A stretch of 64,000 bases of DNA, taken from contig NC_092574.1 in assembly GCF_037975245.1 (NCBI RefSeq), forward strand, positions 15,911,213 through 15,975,212, written 5' to 3'. The position numbers and the translations under genes were made by a program. Below, in pieces: positions 1-12,318 of this stretch. The DNA comes from Apostichopus japonicus. Lineage: Eukaryota; Echinodermata; Holothuroidea; Aspidochirotida; Stichopodidae. The number at the start of each line of letters is the position of its first letter. Position 1 is the stretch's first letter. A model generated the notes under the pieces. That model was not told the origin of the DNA. It was given only the letters and a program-made list of their open reading frames with translations, and did no database searches.

Positions 1-1575
1 GGACTGGTGGGAGCTAATATCATTTTCATACAATTCCTTTCATCCTTGCTTTTACTGCTTGTTACTTGCTTCCTAGGGTCCATATGCAACAAAAACATGA
101 TTTAATATATATATATATATATATTTGAGATTGGTGAAAGTTTTATTCCCAGAAGCATTCATCCTATTGATGATGGAATCTGTTTTGTATGTTTGGAGCT
201 CTTGTGAATTAGAGGATATCCAAGGAATGGTTTATATGTACATTGATATAAAAAGAATCTTAACTCTTGAGAAAATCAATGTCCATTTTATTATAATTGC
301 TCTCAACAAGTACTTATATAGTGCTTTGCTGAGCATTGCAGATATGTCGCAAAGACAATGCCAGAAATCAGTTAATTTTCCTTTCACTCATTGAACACAC
401 TGACTGTTTCTTCTCCTTATTCCTGTTAGTGCTGAATATTTCAGACAATATTATAAATCAGACCATTATTAAACATATCTGTCATGTGTCTCAAGTGTTA
501 CCTGCTACATTTTTGAACAAAGTATGATATTTACAAGCTTTGCAAATTCTTCCATCATGCACATGAATAATCATAATTTATTTTTGTCTTAATTACACAT
601 GGTTGAGTTTTGATTCAGTTGCACTTGCGTTGGGAGAGAAATGATTGAAACCCAACTGATTGAAATAAACAAGACACATTAACCCTGTTTTGTGTGTGGG
701 TATGCATACATGTGTGTGTGAATTAAGTGCCATGAGTGTGATTGGTGATAAATTGTATATATATATTCATTAACATGAGTTGTCACAAAGTATCACCACC
801 TCGTTATAAGTGTTATGCATAAATGTAAGGTTATAAGGAAAAGTGTACAGGGCTGAGGGCAAAATGTATATCCATGATCATTTGAAAGCTTGCCCATTTC
901 CTTTCCTAAGACAGCCACAAAAAAATCACTTCTGATTGTAGGTCTTGAGAATACTGCTGTATATAGTAATGTAATAATCTCACACTAGTATTGATAATTT
1001 TATTGTGGTATCAAAAATAGTCTGGTATGGTCACATGGTAAGATATTATTGACCAGTATAAAGTTATTTAACTGATAAAAATAGAGGCAAGTGTAATAAG
1101 TTTAATACAATTGAGCTTACAGTGAATATGGTCAGAGTCACCAGACCAATGAACAAAATGTGTTTGTTTAAAGCCCTGTGAGTTTATGTCAATTGCACAG
1201 AAAGGGATGCCACTGGTCCTATAAAATCACTACTGAAAAATACTCAACAGGGCAAAACTCATCTGGTATCCCATCACAAGATGCTCTGCACAGTGGGCAA
1301 ATTGTTATACAATTGCAACGATTGTATAACAGTTTTCTGCATGCAGGAACCATAAAGTGTTTTATATGAGACAAGTGTTGAGAGCCTTCAAACCTGCTAT
1401 GCAAAATTTTGAACATTAAAACTCATTCCAGGGTCAAAGAGACAAAGTTTCTTGATTCTCCCTTCCAATGAAAATAATTGACGGTGTACTATTAATTTCA
1501 ATAAATTGTAAATCATTGATATTCATCAATCCAGAGCTCTATTATTTCTGTTTCTTCTTCTTCTTCTCTCTGCAG
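1..1575 (+). other. THOC2 intron (partial)
   Basis: No coding exon was recognised before the acceptor at 1575. The interval holds a short (TA)n run near 110-124, AT-rich unique sequence, and the pyrimidine tract and TGCAG acceptor in front of the first THOC2 exon. Small open frames here show no recognisable protein similarity. Confidence 0.6.
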
Positions 1576-4500
1576 GGTCAACTAAGAATGAGACCATTAC
1601 TCAGTTTCTCCAGCTTGGGATCTTCCCTAGGTGTTGCTTCACCGCATCTGATGCCATTTACTGTGCAAAGTTTGTCCTATTGGTGCATCAACTCAAAACA
1701 CCAAACTTTTCAACTCTTTTGTGCTATGACAGGGTTAGTGCTTTTACAGATTACACAGTTTAACAGTGTTCTTTTTTTTTTTTTGGGGGGGGGGGGTTCT
1801 TTTGGGGGGTTTCTGTTGTTTCTTTTTGTTCCAATTGTAATTTAAGTTCCATTCATGTTAAGCTGTTATGTAGTGCTTAGAGGGTCTGCCTCACTATGCA
1901 AAGTTTTATTTATAAAGTTTTTGAAACCATCACAAAGTTTATGCATGTGTTTAGAAATCTGAGGATTTTATGTATGGGTTTGTAAGAGGAATGAAGGATG
2001 GAGGGGAAATGTGCTTATATGGGTGTTTCTCTTGTGTGGATATGGTTTCATCATAAGGATATATATGACTTCATATGTTTATCTGAGGTTGTGGTGTTTT
2101 ATATATGATTGTGTCAGTTATTGAGTTGCAGTTGATATAAGAATCAAAGAGAATATGTTTTTGCTTTGCAGTATAAAAATTGTTACATGTTTTTAAGTTT
2201 CAGCAGTTCACACATATTTTTGCCTTTTTCTCATTTCAAGGTCTTTCAAGATATAACGTACACCGTAGCATCTTGTTCTGAGAATGAAGCCAGTCGATAC
2301 GGTAGATTCCTCTGTGCAATGCTGGAAACAGTGAGCAGGTGGCATAGTGACAAGGCTCTCTACGAGAAGGTAACACAGTTCATTCATGAATATTCATCTG
2401 GTGTGTGTTAGAGTGACCAATGAGGTGTAAATCTATTATGAATAAATGAATGAATAATTGTATGGCACTTATGGGTCATTACATTCATCACAGGTACAGT
2501 TTGGGCTATGCTACTCAAGTCACAATGTTTTCTGTGAAAGTATTTTTAATAAGTTCCTTTATAGAGGCACTAAAAGCAACTGTGGCCGTGGAAAACAGAC
2601 ACTTGATGAGAAATGAAGCTACCCATTAAAATAGAGTAAACTATGAAAGATATTTAAAAGGTGAAGGAGTCGCAACCTCTGAACCTAGGTAAGATAAAAT
2701 TTATGTTTATAAGTTGATTATTAAGTACTTCTTCTATTTGATTTGCAACTTTGAGAGAGTAATATTAATTAATGTTGTGTTGTATTTCCTTACAGGAATG
2801 TGGCAACTATCCAGGATTTGTTACAGTATTACGAGCCAGTGGTACTGAGGCGAGTAACAAGGCAGATCAGCTGGACTATGAAAACTTCAGACATGTCTGT
2901 CATAAATGGCAGTATAAACTAACAAAGGTATTGAAGTGCACATCTTTAATATTACTGTGACTTGTTCTGGTATTGAGGGAAGTTTTAGCCAAAGCGATGT
3001 GAAGGTTCTTGTCAGGGGATTAACAGAGATGATCCTCAGATACTGTGTCTCTATATATGCAGAATTGAGATTATGCCCAAGTAGATGAATGTCTTTATCA
3101 TTTTATCGAATTTAATATTAGTTTCCGCAATTTTATCTACATGGTATTTAGCAAGAAGCTTCTCCAATAGAATAGAAATTTGGTATTTTGAAAATTTCAG
3201 AATCATGTTTTGGGTGACTGGACTACTTCAATAAAGCATACACATCTGTTTCAGTGCTGCATCTACTGGTACAGTTCCACATCTGTGTTACGGTGGGAAC
3301 CGTGTGCCCCCCCCCCACCTACCCACACTCACCCCTGCCAAGAGAGAGCCAGTAAATGTTATCTATGAGCCGTTTTGAAGCCGTTTCTCCTTGTTTGTTT
3401 GTTTTTTCTAGGCTGTGGTAGCTTGTCTGGAGTCTCAGTCTTACACTCAGATCAGAAATACCTTGATTCTTCTCATTAAGGTAAGTTCATCTTCTCATTT
3501 CAAGTCACTCGCATCTATTGCATCAGCGCACTCTTCTTCCACCAATGTGACAATGTGTTTTTTAACTAATATAGAAAGGAATCAGGGTTTGTTTTAGCAC
3601 CAAACATCACTCATGAAAAGCATATATTCAAGGATGATGTTATCAGTCAAAAAATGTATATTTCATTACAATTATCAATTGAAAATTCCAATTGAAATTT
3701 TGCAGAATGTTTTAATAAAAATTGTCTGTTCAGATGAGCCTTTATAGTATGCTACCATGTTGTTTAGGTTTAGTTAGTCCACCAAAACATGCCTTTTTTT
3801 TCTGATTGTCTCACATGAGAAACAGTAATGTAACATATGTGAAAAAAAGGTGATATAGTTTGTTACAGTAGATTTTGACAAGACATGAAAACTACTTGTC
3901 ATTGAACCTTAAACCTGCATCATACTTGGAAGTAATTCTTAAAAAAAAAAAATGTTTATTCCAGGTAACTTGTATTATACATTATAGTGGCATCATCAGT
4001 GCTGCTGGGCTTTTTGTACAACACATATCATCAGGAGATATAGTTCAAGTATTGGTAAATAGTACAATTTCGTCATGAAATAGAAATTTGTAGCTGTCAT
4101 TAATCTTAGTTTCTTAATAAATTTGAAGCATCTTTCTGTTATGAATAAAGAGAGAAATAACTGTTACCAACTGCTTATCTACAACTAAAAAATCAAAACC
4201 CTTTTCAGTTTAAACATATATAAAGTTGGAGGACATGACATTTTTAACCTAACAGGATATTTTTCTTCAAAGTTTGCCCTCCTGATATGATTGCAACATC
4301 AGACCTCCGACTTTTTAAATATATATATTCTTCTGATAATGAAATTTAAAAACTAGGATTTCTGTATCTCTTGCTTCAGATCTTGCCTCACTTCCCAAAA
4401 GTTCAAAACCTGGGTAACGTTTTGGAGAAGAGAATCGACAAAATTTGCAATGAAGAGAAAGACAAGAGACCTGACATTTATGTTCTGGCTCTAGGGTGAG

Positions 4501-7500
4501 TACTTCCGTCCTGAGTTTATTTACTTATATTTTCAATGTTTTCTATCAATTTACACTTGGACAACAAAGTTGATTGGTCTGTAAATTTCTCCTTTCCACC
4601 AAAAGTGCAGTTGTTGGTTATTCAGCGTTATCACTTTGTGACAAGTAAGAAAATAAGCACACAATATCGCGACACCATTCTTGGAAGGTCCCAGAACTGA
4701 GAATTCAGATTTGGTTTGATTTTTCAGGCAGAGTAAAAAAAACTTTCTTAAAGTGTTTAATGGTGTTATGTATGACTAATGTAACTAGGTCATCATTCTT
4801 CTTTATTTTCCCTGTGTAGTTGACTTGTGTGAGACATTATATTGCATAGTTGGATACACTTGAATATTATTAAGCTGTTTTTGTGATTCAAAGTGACAAC
4901 AAGTATAACTTGTTACAAGATTAATTTTTATTTGTATCAGACCATCTTTGGTTCCTGTATTTACCTTCCACTGTGGAAATTTTTAGCATGCCTTAAGCTT
5001 CCACAACTACCACAAGATTATCTGATCACCAAAACTGTTCACCATATACTCTCCATCCATGACGTATTCACAAACACGTCCCTGAGTCTTGGAGAGAGAG
5101 AGTCCACCATGGTTTGTTAACTTGTGTATCGTTGTTTGATGTCAGTTCAAGTGATACATGCACATATCACATTTTATAAATACATATGATGTGCTATGGG
5201 GAGCAAAGTGTCATGTTTTAAGTTTCTGACTAGCTTGAACTCATATTGTTATTGAATCCGACATTTTATCAGCTAGGAGAGACTTAGTCCAATTAGTAAC
5301 ATTGAGGTTTCTTTTTTTTATTGTTGTCTCTTCCACGCACCCACTTTGCACAGGTGCAGTCGGAATCATGACACAGCTCATTATCACGGCACACATTTTG
5401 AAGTTGAAAAGTTGTATCAGTAATTAGTAGTATATCAGTATAGATTGGCAGCAGATATTAGAAAACATCGCCTTCTGGTCACATGGAATGCCAAGCAAAA
5501 TATAACTAGAATTATGGCTTTTGTACAATGTAGAACTCTTTTCATTTACAAATTATTAGATATTCTGGGCAACTTAAGGGACGAAGAGTTCACATGATTC
5601 CAGAAGAGAAGTTCCATTCCAAAGAGGTAAGAAACAGAATAAACTGTAAAGAGAGATCTTAAAGTGTTGATTTGAGTAGGATCTTTGTCAATGGTAAACA
5701 GGTTTTAAGAAAGTTTGCATGTTGTTGGAAGGAAATAACGACCTCAGGGATGTCCTCGAAGAAGGATCCCTGATGTAGATTACAAGGGATGGGAGCAATA
5801 AGTCATTTTTTATCAGAAAGTTGAATATATCACCAGTTGAGCAAGATGGAAAATATTTCCCTTGACAAATGACTGTACCTCGAGTTAATGTACCCATGCC
5901 TGACATACTTCTTTACATTTTCCTGCTTCAAAGATAATCGCAGAAAGCAGGCAAGTGTTTTCAACACAGAACAAGAAAAAAAAATCAGTTTGATGAGGAC
6001 TAGGATTGGTTTTGTCAATTATCCATGAAATTTGTTTAACGAGTAGTTGCAAGATGCATAGCCATGCCAAGTGAGTAATAATTGTGCTCAAAAATTAAAG
6101 GTGGATGTAGGATCTTTAAAGCTTTCTAAGGTTTCAAATGAAAGAACGGGAGTGAGGAAATTGTTCTCTCTTCTTTTAACAGACCAAATTAGCTAAACCA
6201 GCAACTAACGCTGCCACCGGTGCAGGTGCTCCCACTTCTGCCACCACAAAGCAAGAGTCTGCCAAGAAATATCAAACGAACGGTGCAGAGAAGAACGGTC
6301 CTCCAGCTAAGAAAATCAAAGTGGAAGAGGAAGCCATGGAAGAAGGAGAGACAAATGATGGTTAGTATTATATGATGTCTTTATTCCATCTGCATGATCA
6401 GGAACTTGTTAGCTGTGGATGCAGAAGGGTCATAACAAAAGAAAACAGGCAATATTTCAAATGTTGTTGTTTGGGTTTCATACCTGCATTTATGATTAAT
6501 GCATGCTAGTTTTAGAAGTTTGTGAAAACTGCTTGAAAGATTGATATTGAGTGTTTTGAAGAAAGACAGTAATTTTAAAGTAATTGTAAGAGTTGTCAGG
6601 AAGACTTTACACTTTTTTCTATTAAGTTGTTTTTTCTGGAAACAGTGACAACATACAAGATATAACCATATCCATTTGAACATGTTCATCCCACCATGCC
6701 TTTGCTATGATAGGGTGTAATTTTGCAGATGTTTAGTGTAATTTTTACAACGAGGAAGGAGAGCTTCCTTATATTCTCTATTATCTATATTTAGGATTCT
6801 GTCTTTCTTTTCCTGGTGCCTTGTTGTAAGTAGTATAATTCCATGCAAATTTGTTTATTTATCAAATCAGTGGTGCTGTAGAAATAAACATGGTGAGAAA
6901 TATTAAGTATATTAATAGAATAAGTATGATAATAATAGAAAACATGACAGGTATGAGAATACAGAAAGCATAACTTGAAATGAAAGGACAACCAGAGAGG
7001 GAATTTCAAAGAAACTTCAGATAAAGCAAATTTTGGGCTACCTCATTAAAACATGACTTCAATTAATTCACTGTGGACATTAAATTTTTTATTAGTGTGA
7101 TTGGTATGTTCTTACATTCATGCTATGATTGAGTCCTTCACCATGTGTTTTCTGTAGTGTGATTGGCATGTTCTCACATTCATGCTATGATTGTATCTTT
7201 TACCATGTGTTTTCTTTAGTATGATTTGCACTTTCTTACATTCATGCTATGATTGTGTCCTTTACCATGTGTTTTCTGTAGTGTTGATTGGCATGTTCTC
7301 ACATTCATGCTATGATTGTATCTTTTACCATATCTATTTTGAACAGAACCTGTGACCAAAGATGCTTCTTCTCCAGCAGTTGGCACAAAGAAAGCAGATA
7401 AGTAAGAAACCATTTCACGTTTGAAAATAGTGGTAGACGTCGAGGCTATTGAGTTATGTATTGTATCTTGTCTCGATATTTAACTTGTAGAGAAAACTAA

Positions 7501-10500
7501 TCAAGCTGGCAGAATTGTTATTTGATTTCATAAATATATTGCTTGCTTATTTAGTGTTTTCTGGCATCAGTTTAGGGAAAACCATTTAAGTGGACTGTAA
7601 TTGACTTTTTTACTGGTCATAACTTGACCATTTGAAATAGAGAGACAAATGCCTGGCTTGTTGAGGTCATCTTGTATATAGTTCAAGTGGATGAATGAGT
7701 ACCACCTTTCTGTGTTATACTTCATTTTAATGGTTTGTTGCATTTTCAGGAAAGAAGCAGGTAAACCAATCAAAGAAGAAGGGAAAGATGAGAACGATAC
7801 TGCCAAAGTGAAAGTCAAGGAGGGTAAAAGCCGTAAATCGGGAGAGGTCAAACAGGCCAGCAGCAAGAGACTGTCTAAAGAGGGAGACGAAGGCAAGGCG
7901 AAAGAACGCAAGGAAGCTAAAGATCACAAAAGCCACAAAGAGTCAAAGGAAAAGAATGAAAGTAAGGCAGAGGGGAAGGTCAAAGTTCAAGACAGGGGCT
8001 CTGGGGATGAAAAAGTAGCCCATAAAAAGGGAAAGAAAGAAGATTCTGAAAAGAGAGGCCAGAAGGAGAAGACCAGCAAGAAAGAAAAAGAAGTAAGCAA
8101 AATGGTTTTGTGTATTATATCATGAAGTGTTGTCTGTATTTCTGTCTGTCTGTTAGACTATCTATCTGTTTGTTTGGCTGTCTGAATAGATTATCATATT
8201 TTTTTTTAAAGCTTGTGAAAAAGTCTCATTTTTGACACTTTTTTTTTTTTATTGTCGGTGTGTTCTTTTGGAACAGTTTGGAAGGGTAGTAATATTAGCT
8301 TCATACAGTATCACAATGGAGCTTAAACATGACTTATACTAAAATTTATCTTTTATTCTGTCAGTTAGTCATGATTTGGTTGTCATCCAAACTTGGTCTG
8401 GATGTCACTTTATGTTAAAATAATTACTAAGCAGGCACATCCGTGATTGTGGAATCAATCAGTTGACATCTGTGTCTGTATAATCTGTTACCAGTTATAA
8501 ACCAGTTGGTCATCTTATTACCTGATTTTTTTTTCCGGTTTTTTTATCAATGGTTTAACAAATTTCAGGTGAAATCTTCAGGAAGTGTACGTGGATGCAG
8601 AACTCATCTTCCACATTTCCAGACAATGTCGATCTTCATATAGCGAAACCTTGACTCTCCTTGGCCATGTTTTTGAGATCATGGCTTTTCGTGTAAATAT
8701 CATTTATCGTTCTTTGTTTTGGTTTTTTTGTCAGTCATCCCAGGAGGACACAAAGGAGGAGAGATATTCCACTAAAGACAGAAGTCAACGGTCAGCAAGT
8801 GAGGCATCCAACTCCAGCCAAGGTTCAGGAACCTCATCGAGAAAGACCTCTCCCCAGCGGGACTCCCAAGAGAGAGGTGAGCTTCATGAGAAGATATTTT
8901 TTTTAAAAAGGAGAGAAAATATGTCATCTTCCTGTCTATGCCCTACCTCTTCCTCCTCCCTTGTATATCAATCTTTTGGACAAAGAATAGATGGTTTAGA
9001 TTGGAAGGAACAGTAAATGTTTTTGCTATCCACCAATTTTATACTCCTGGTCAAACTGTACAATAACATAACTTGATATTCTTGCCTTTGTAAAATGCTT
9101 AACAGGTTTGTCACACTCATTTTCCTTATTAGTATGTGACATGGAGGTGCTGTTGTCTCCTGTTTTTCTCTCTTTTCTACTTTTTTTTTCAAGTCTTTTT
9201 GTCTGATTAGATGGTAGTAGAGGAGAATAAATTAGAACATTTTTTCTTTCTTATGACAGATCACAAGAGGAGGAAAGTGGAGCATCCTTCCCTGATGGTA
9301 AGATTCCTTATTATTTTATCCTACCTGATAAATCTTGAATAAAAGTTAATTCAGCAACAGGAAATTGACTGAGATATTATATACAGATGCTGAAAGGACG
9401 TAGAAACGTTTAGAAAGTTACTAACACCTCTACTCAAAACTGGCAGTACTTAATTTTGCGATTTACTATTGTTAAAGTTGCTGTACTCTGCAGCAGAGTA
9501 CCACCGGGCAGTAAATATTTTGGTAGGACCCGATGACAGGACAATTCATTGGAAACTGAAGTTGTGATGAGGTTTTCGATTTGCTGTCATTGAAAGACAC
9601 CTATTAATTAGATGTATATTGTGCAAGTTTGTTATGACATCGTAAAAGTGCCTGCATTTTCCTTTGATTTTGTTAATTATGTTGAAACATCTTTCTTCTT
9701 GCCTTTCTGAATTGCAGTGGTTAGGTAATAATGTGGTTAGAATTTTATATGGGAAATGCTTGAAAATGTTTTAAGTGATACTTAAAATGAAACATCAACA
9801 GTGTAACTTTGATTCACAATGGGTGACCAGAATCAAAGTGAAAGAAATGGCTTCCATGCTTGCCCCCTCCCCAATCTGTTGAGACAAGGTGAAATTTCTT
9901 TGAGCGATTAGATCGGAAGCATTAGAAGCATTTATTTACATTTCCTATTTTCAGGAAAATTCAGAAGTCGTAACACGTAGAAGAAGTCAGGTAGGAGTCA
10001 TTTTCATTCTTCAGCTATGACTAGTGTCCTCTTTTCAGAACCACACAAGATTCCTCTTGCTACCAGTTTATAATCAAACTTGTCAGAACAAATACTGTTG
10101 CCATATCTTAATGGAACCGAAATAATACTTGGTTTCTCGGCGATATATGGTATAGTATATTAATATTCTATCTTGTACCATGTCAGACTGGGATAGTACC
10201 ATGATCACCATGTGTGGGCTTGTATTTAATGGTGTGATTTGCGCCCCGCTGGTTTATGCCTTTGACATGACCATGCCTTGCTAGCTGCAATGTTGTCATA
10301 ACAACCAGCAAGACACAGCAGAAACTGCTCAAGTGTATTTGAAGTGTATTCTCACGTTTCTGCCTAACAAGGTTATGATGTACATTCAGAATTTGTACTG
10401 CACTTGTTCCCTGTAACTTAGCAGTATGGAACGCTGGAACACCTTCAGTTATCATTTTTTTTTTCTTTTTCTTTTTTTTTTTTCTTTTTTAAACCTGTAC

Positions 10501-11797
10501 TTCACTTAAATGAGTGTTAAGGTGGCCACAGCTGGTCCAAATAGTAGCATAGTACTCTGAGAGCACACCTGTTTAGCCATATGTTGATGCACAATGATGA
10601 GGATAAGAGTGGTTGAACTGTGGTAAGAGGGAGAAAAGTCCCTAATAATGTAATTTAGTGCTTTAACCTCTGACATGACCATGACTTGTATGCAAATATT
10701 GTTGCTGGCAGTAAAAGCCAGCAAAGTAAACTGAAAACGACACCTTATGGTATATGAATCATTTTATGAATTTGAAGAGCAAGGATAGAAACGAGGTGGA
10801 CGGCGAGAAAGAACGCAGGAGAAAGAGCGAGAAGAGGAGAACACACAGCGAACCGGAGAAGGATCTGCTAGAGATGAAACGTAGACGAGACGAAGAGATG
10901 TCACCTCCAGCTCCAGTGGAGAAAATCAAGAAGAAAAGCACAAGAACCAGCGAAGATGGCATGAACGGGGATCGGACTACTTCAAGAAAGGTAGTTTATG
11001 ATCTCCCTAAATAGGAGTGACCTCCTTTAAACAAACAAGCAAGCAACCTTGGAAGTTTGCACCTGCAATGCAAAGCTAAAACAATGGTGTAATCGTTTAC
11101 ATTGACATCATTTTTAGTGGTGTATGGTTTTATTTGTTTGTACTCAAAGTAGAGTATGAGTATTATCCAGGTTGTGGAGTATTTGGAGTTTGAAGAGAAC
11201 ATCCTGGTTAGAAGTCCTGCAAAACAGATGTAGAAATGCCCAATGCAAGCTGTTGGAGCATTATTCAGCGTAGCTTGTCTCGCCATCTAGTAGAAAGTCG
11301 TACAGACTTGCTGTTTCATTGCTGTTTCATTGTTACCTTGTCAAAGAAACTCCAAGAGATAAAGTTAAACCTGTCAAACTTTCATAGCAGCCACATAGAG
11401 CTTATGGCCTACTTTAATTGTCAGAGATTTCATCAGTTATTCTATGTAAATATGCAGTCCTAATAGCAGATAAAGGACTATTTGTTTATTTATTGCGATG
11501 TCTTACTGAAGGAACCCAAAGAGAGTGAAGCGAAGAAAACTTTCATAGATAAAAATATATAAAATAGATACGTTTTTTTATGATACCCAAGAATGCAGCT
11601 ACTTTACACTGCTTTGAATGCCTCCCTCCTATAAGACCGCTGTTTATTTTGTTGTGTCGTTTCATTTACAGGAACACAAAGAGAGTAAGACACGGGAGAA
11701 GAAGGATGTCGAGAAGTTGAAAGAGCCGAGGATAAGACTCAAGAAAGAATCTCTAGACACAGACAGTGACGATGACAGACAATATCCTTTGCTCTAA
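1576..11797 (+). CDS. THOC2: THO complex subunit 2, C-terminal 15 exons (5' part outside window)
   Basis: THOC2 is the large scaffold of the nuclear THO/TREX complex, which couples transcription to mRNA export. Exons read here: 1576-1733, 2241-2369, 2796-2927, 3412-3480, 4380-4495, 5560-5626, 6183-6360, 7347-7401, 7750-8092, 8569-8586, 8735-8876, 9260-9297, 9955-9990, 10778-10990, 11672-11797. They join in one frame to 605 residues and a TAA stop. The first six exons (about residues 1-223) hold the conserved Tho2 region, with stretches such as [29 protein letters not shown] and [11 protein letters not shown] that match vertebrate THOC2 nearly word for word. The remaining 380 residues are a Lys/Glu/Ser-rich disordered tail with nuclear-localisation-like clusters (KRRKVE, KRRRDEE), as in the human protein. 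The 18-base exon 8569-8586 and the acceptor of the 10778 exon (10784 also works in frame) are the least certain. The gene begins upstream of this window. Confidence 0.93.
7094..7346 (+). repeat. 62-bp tandem repeat, four units, ending at a THOC2 splice acceptor
   Basis: Units begin at 7094, 7156, 7218 and 7280, exactly 62 bases apart. Each contains ACATTCATGCTATGATTG, a CCATGTG motif and a T-rich run ending TTTTCTGTAG or TTTTCTTTAG. The fourth unit ends in the diverged ATCTATTTTGAACAG, the acceptor used by the THOC2 exon starting at 7347. Confidence 0.9.
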
Positions 11798-12002
11798 ATC
11801 TTCAAAAGCCGAAATCTTAATGCTGAAATACCATTTTTGAAAGAGAACTTAACGTTTATGTTATCATTTTATGTACTGAATACAGGAGAGTGATATAATC
11901 TTTTCCTGTAATATTCTGAGTACTGTCAAAATTTATATCATGACATGTGCATTTGATATGTGTGTCAAAACTTGCTAATGATGCAAGTAAAAAATTTCGA
12001 TC

Positions 12003-12318
12003 CAATGATAAAACTAATAACAGGATGAAAGTAAAGAGTGGTTTCATACACGATAACTCGTACCAAGATCATCTTGCTCTTTCCTTGACTCCCAAATTCA
12101 CTCATACTTCATCTAGGAAGAAGAGACCTTAACTTGATTCATGGGAGAGTCTGTCAAGCAATGATAAAACTAATAATGGGGGATGAAAGTAAAGAGTGGT
12201 TTCATTTACGATAACTTGTACAAAGATCGTCTTGCTCTTTTCCTTGACTCCCAAGTTCACTCATACTTCATCTAGGAAGAAGAGACCTTAACTTGATTCA
12301 TGGGAGAGTCTGTCAAGC
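12003..12318. repeat. Two-copy tandem duplication (~156 and ~160 bp)
   Basis: Copy 1 is about 12003-12158 and copy 2 about 12159-12318. Both start CAATGATAAAACTAATAA (the last base differs) and end GGGAGAGTCTGTCAAGC. They differ by scattered substitutions and a few single-base indels, so the duplication is recent. It lies just past the THOC2 stop, perhaps in its 3' UTR. Confidence 0.9.

Noticed and set aside
1468-1845. 125-codon open frame across the first THOC2 exon
   Set aside because: The THOC2 similarity is in a different frame; this one ends in a homopolymer-rich tract.
7691-7936. Minus-strand open frames opposite the Lys/Glu-rich THOC2 tail
   Set aside because: They are shadows of a low-complexity coding exon and show no domain.
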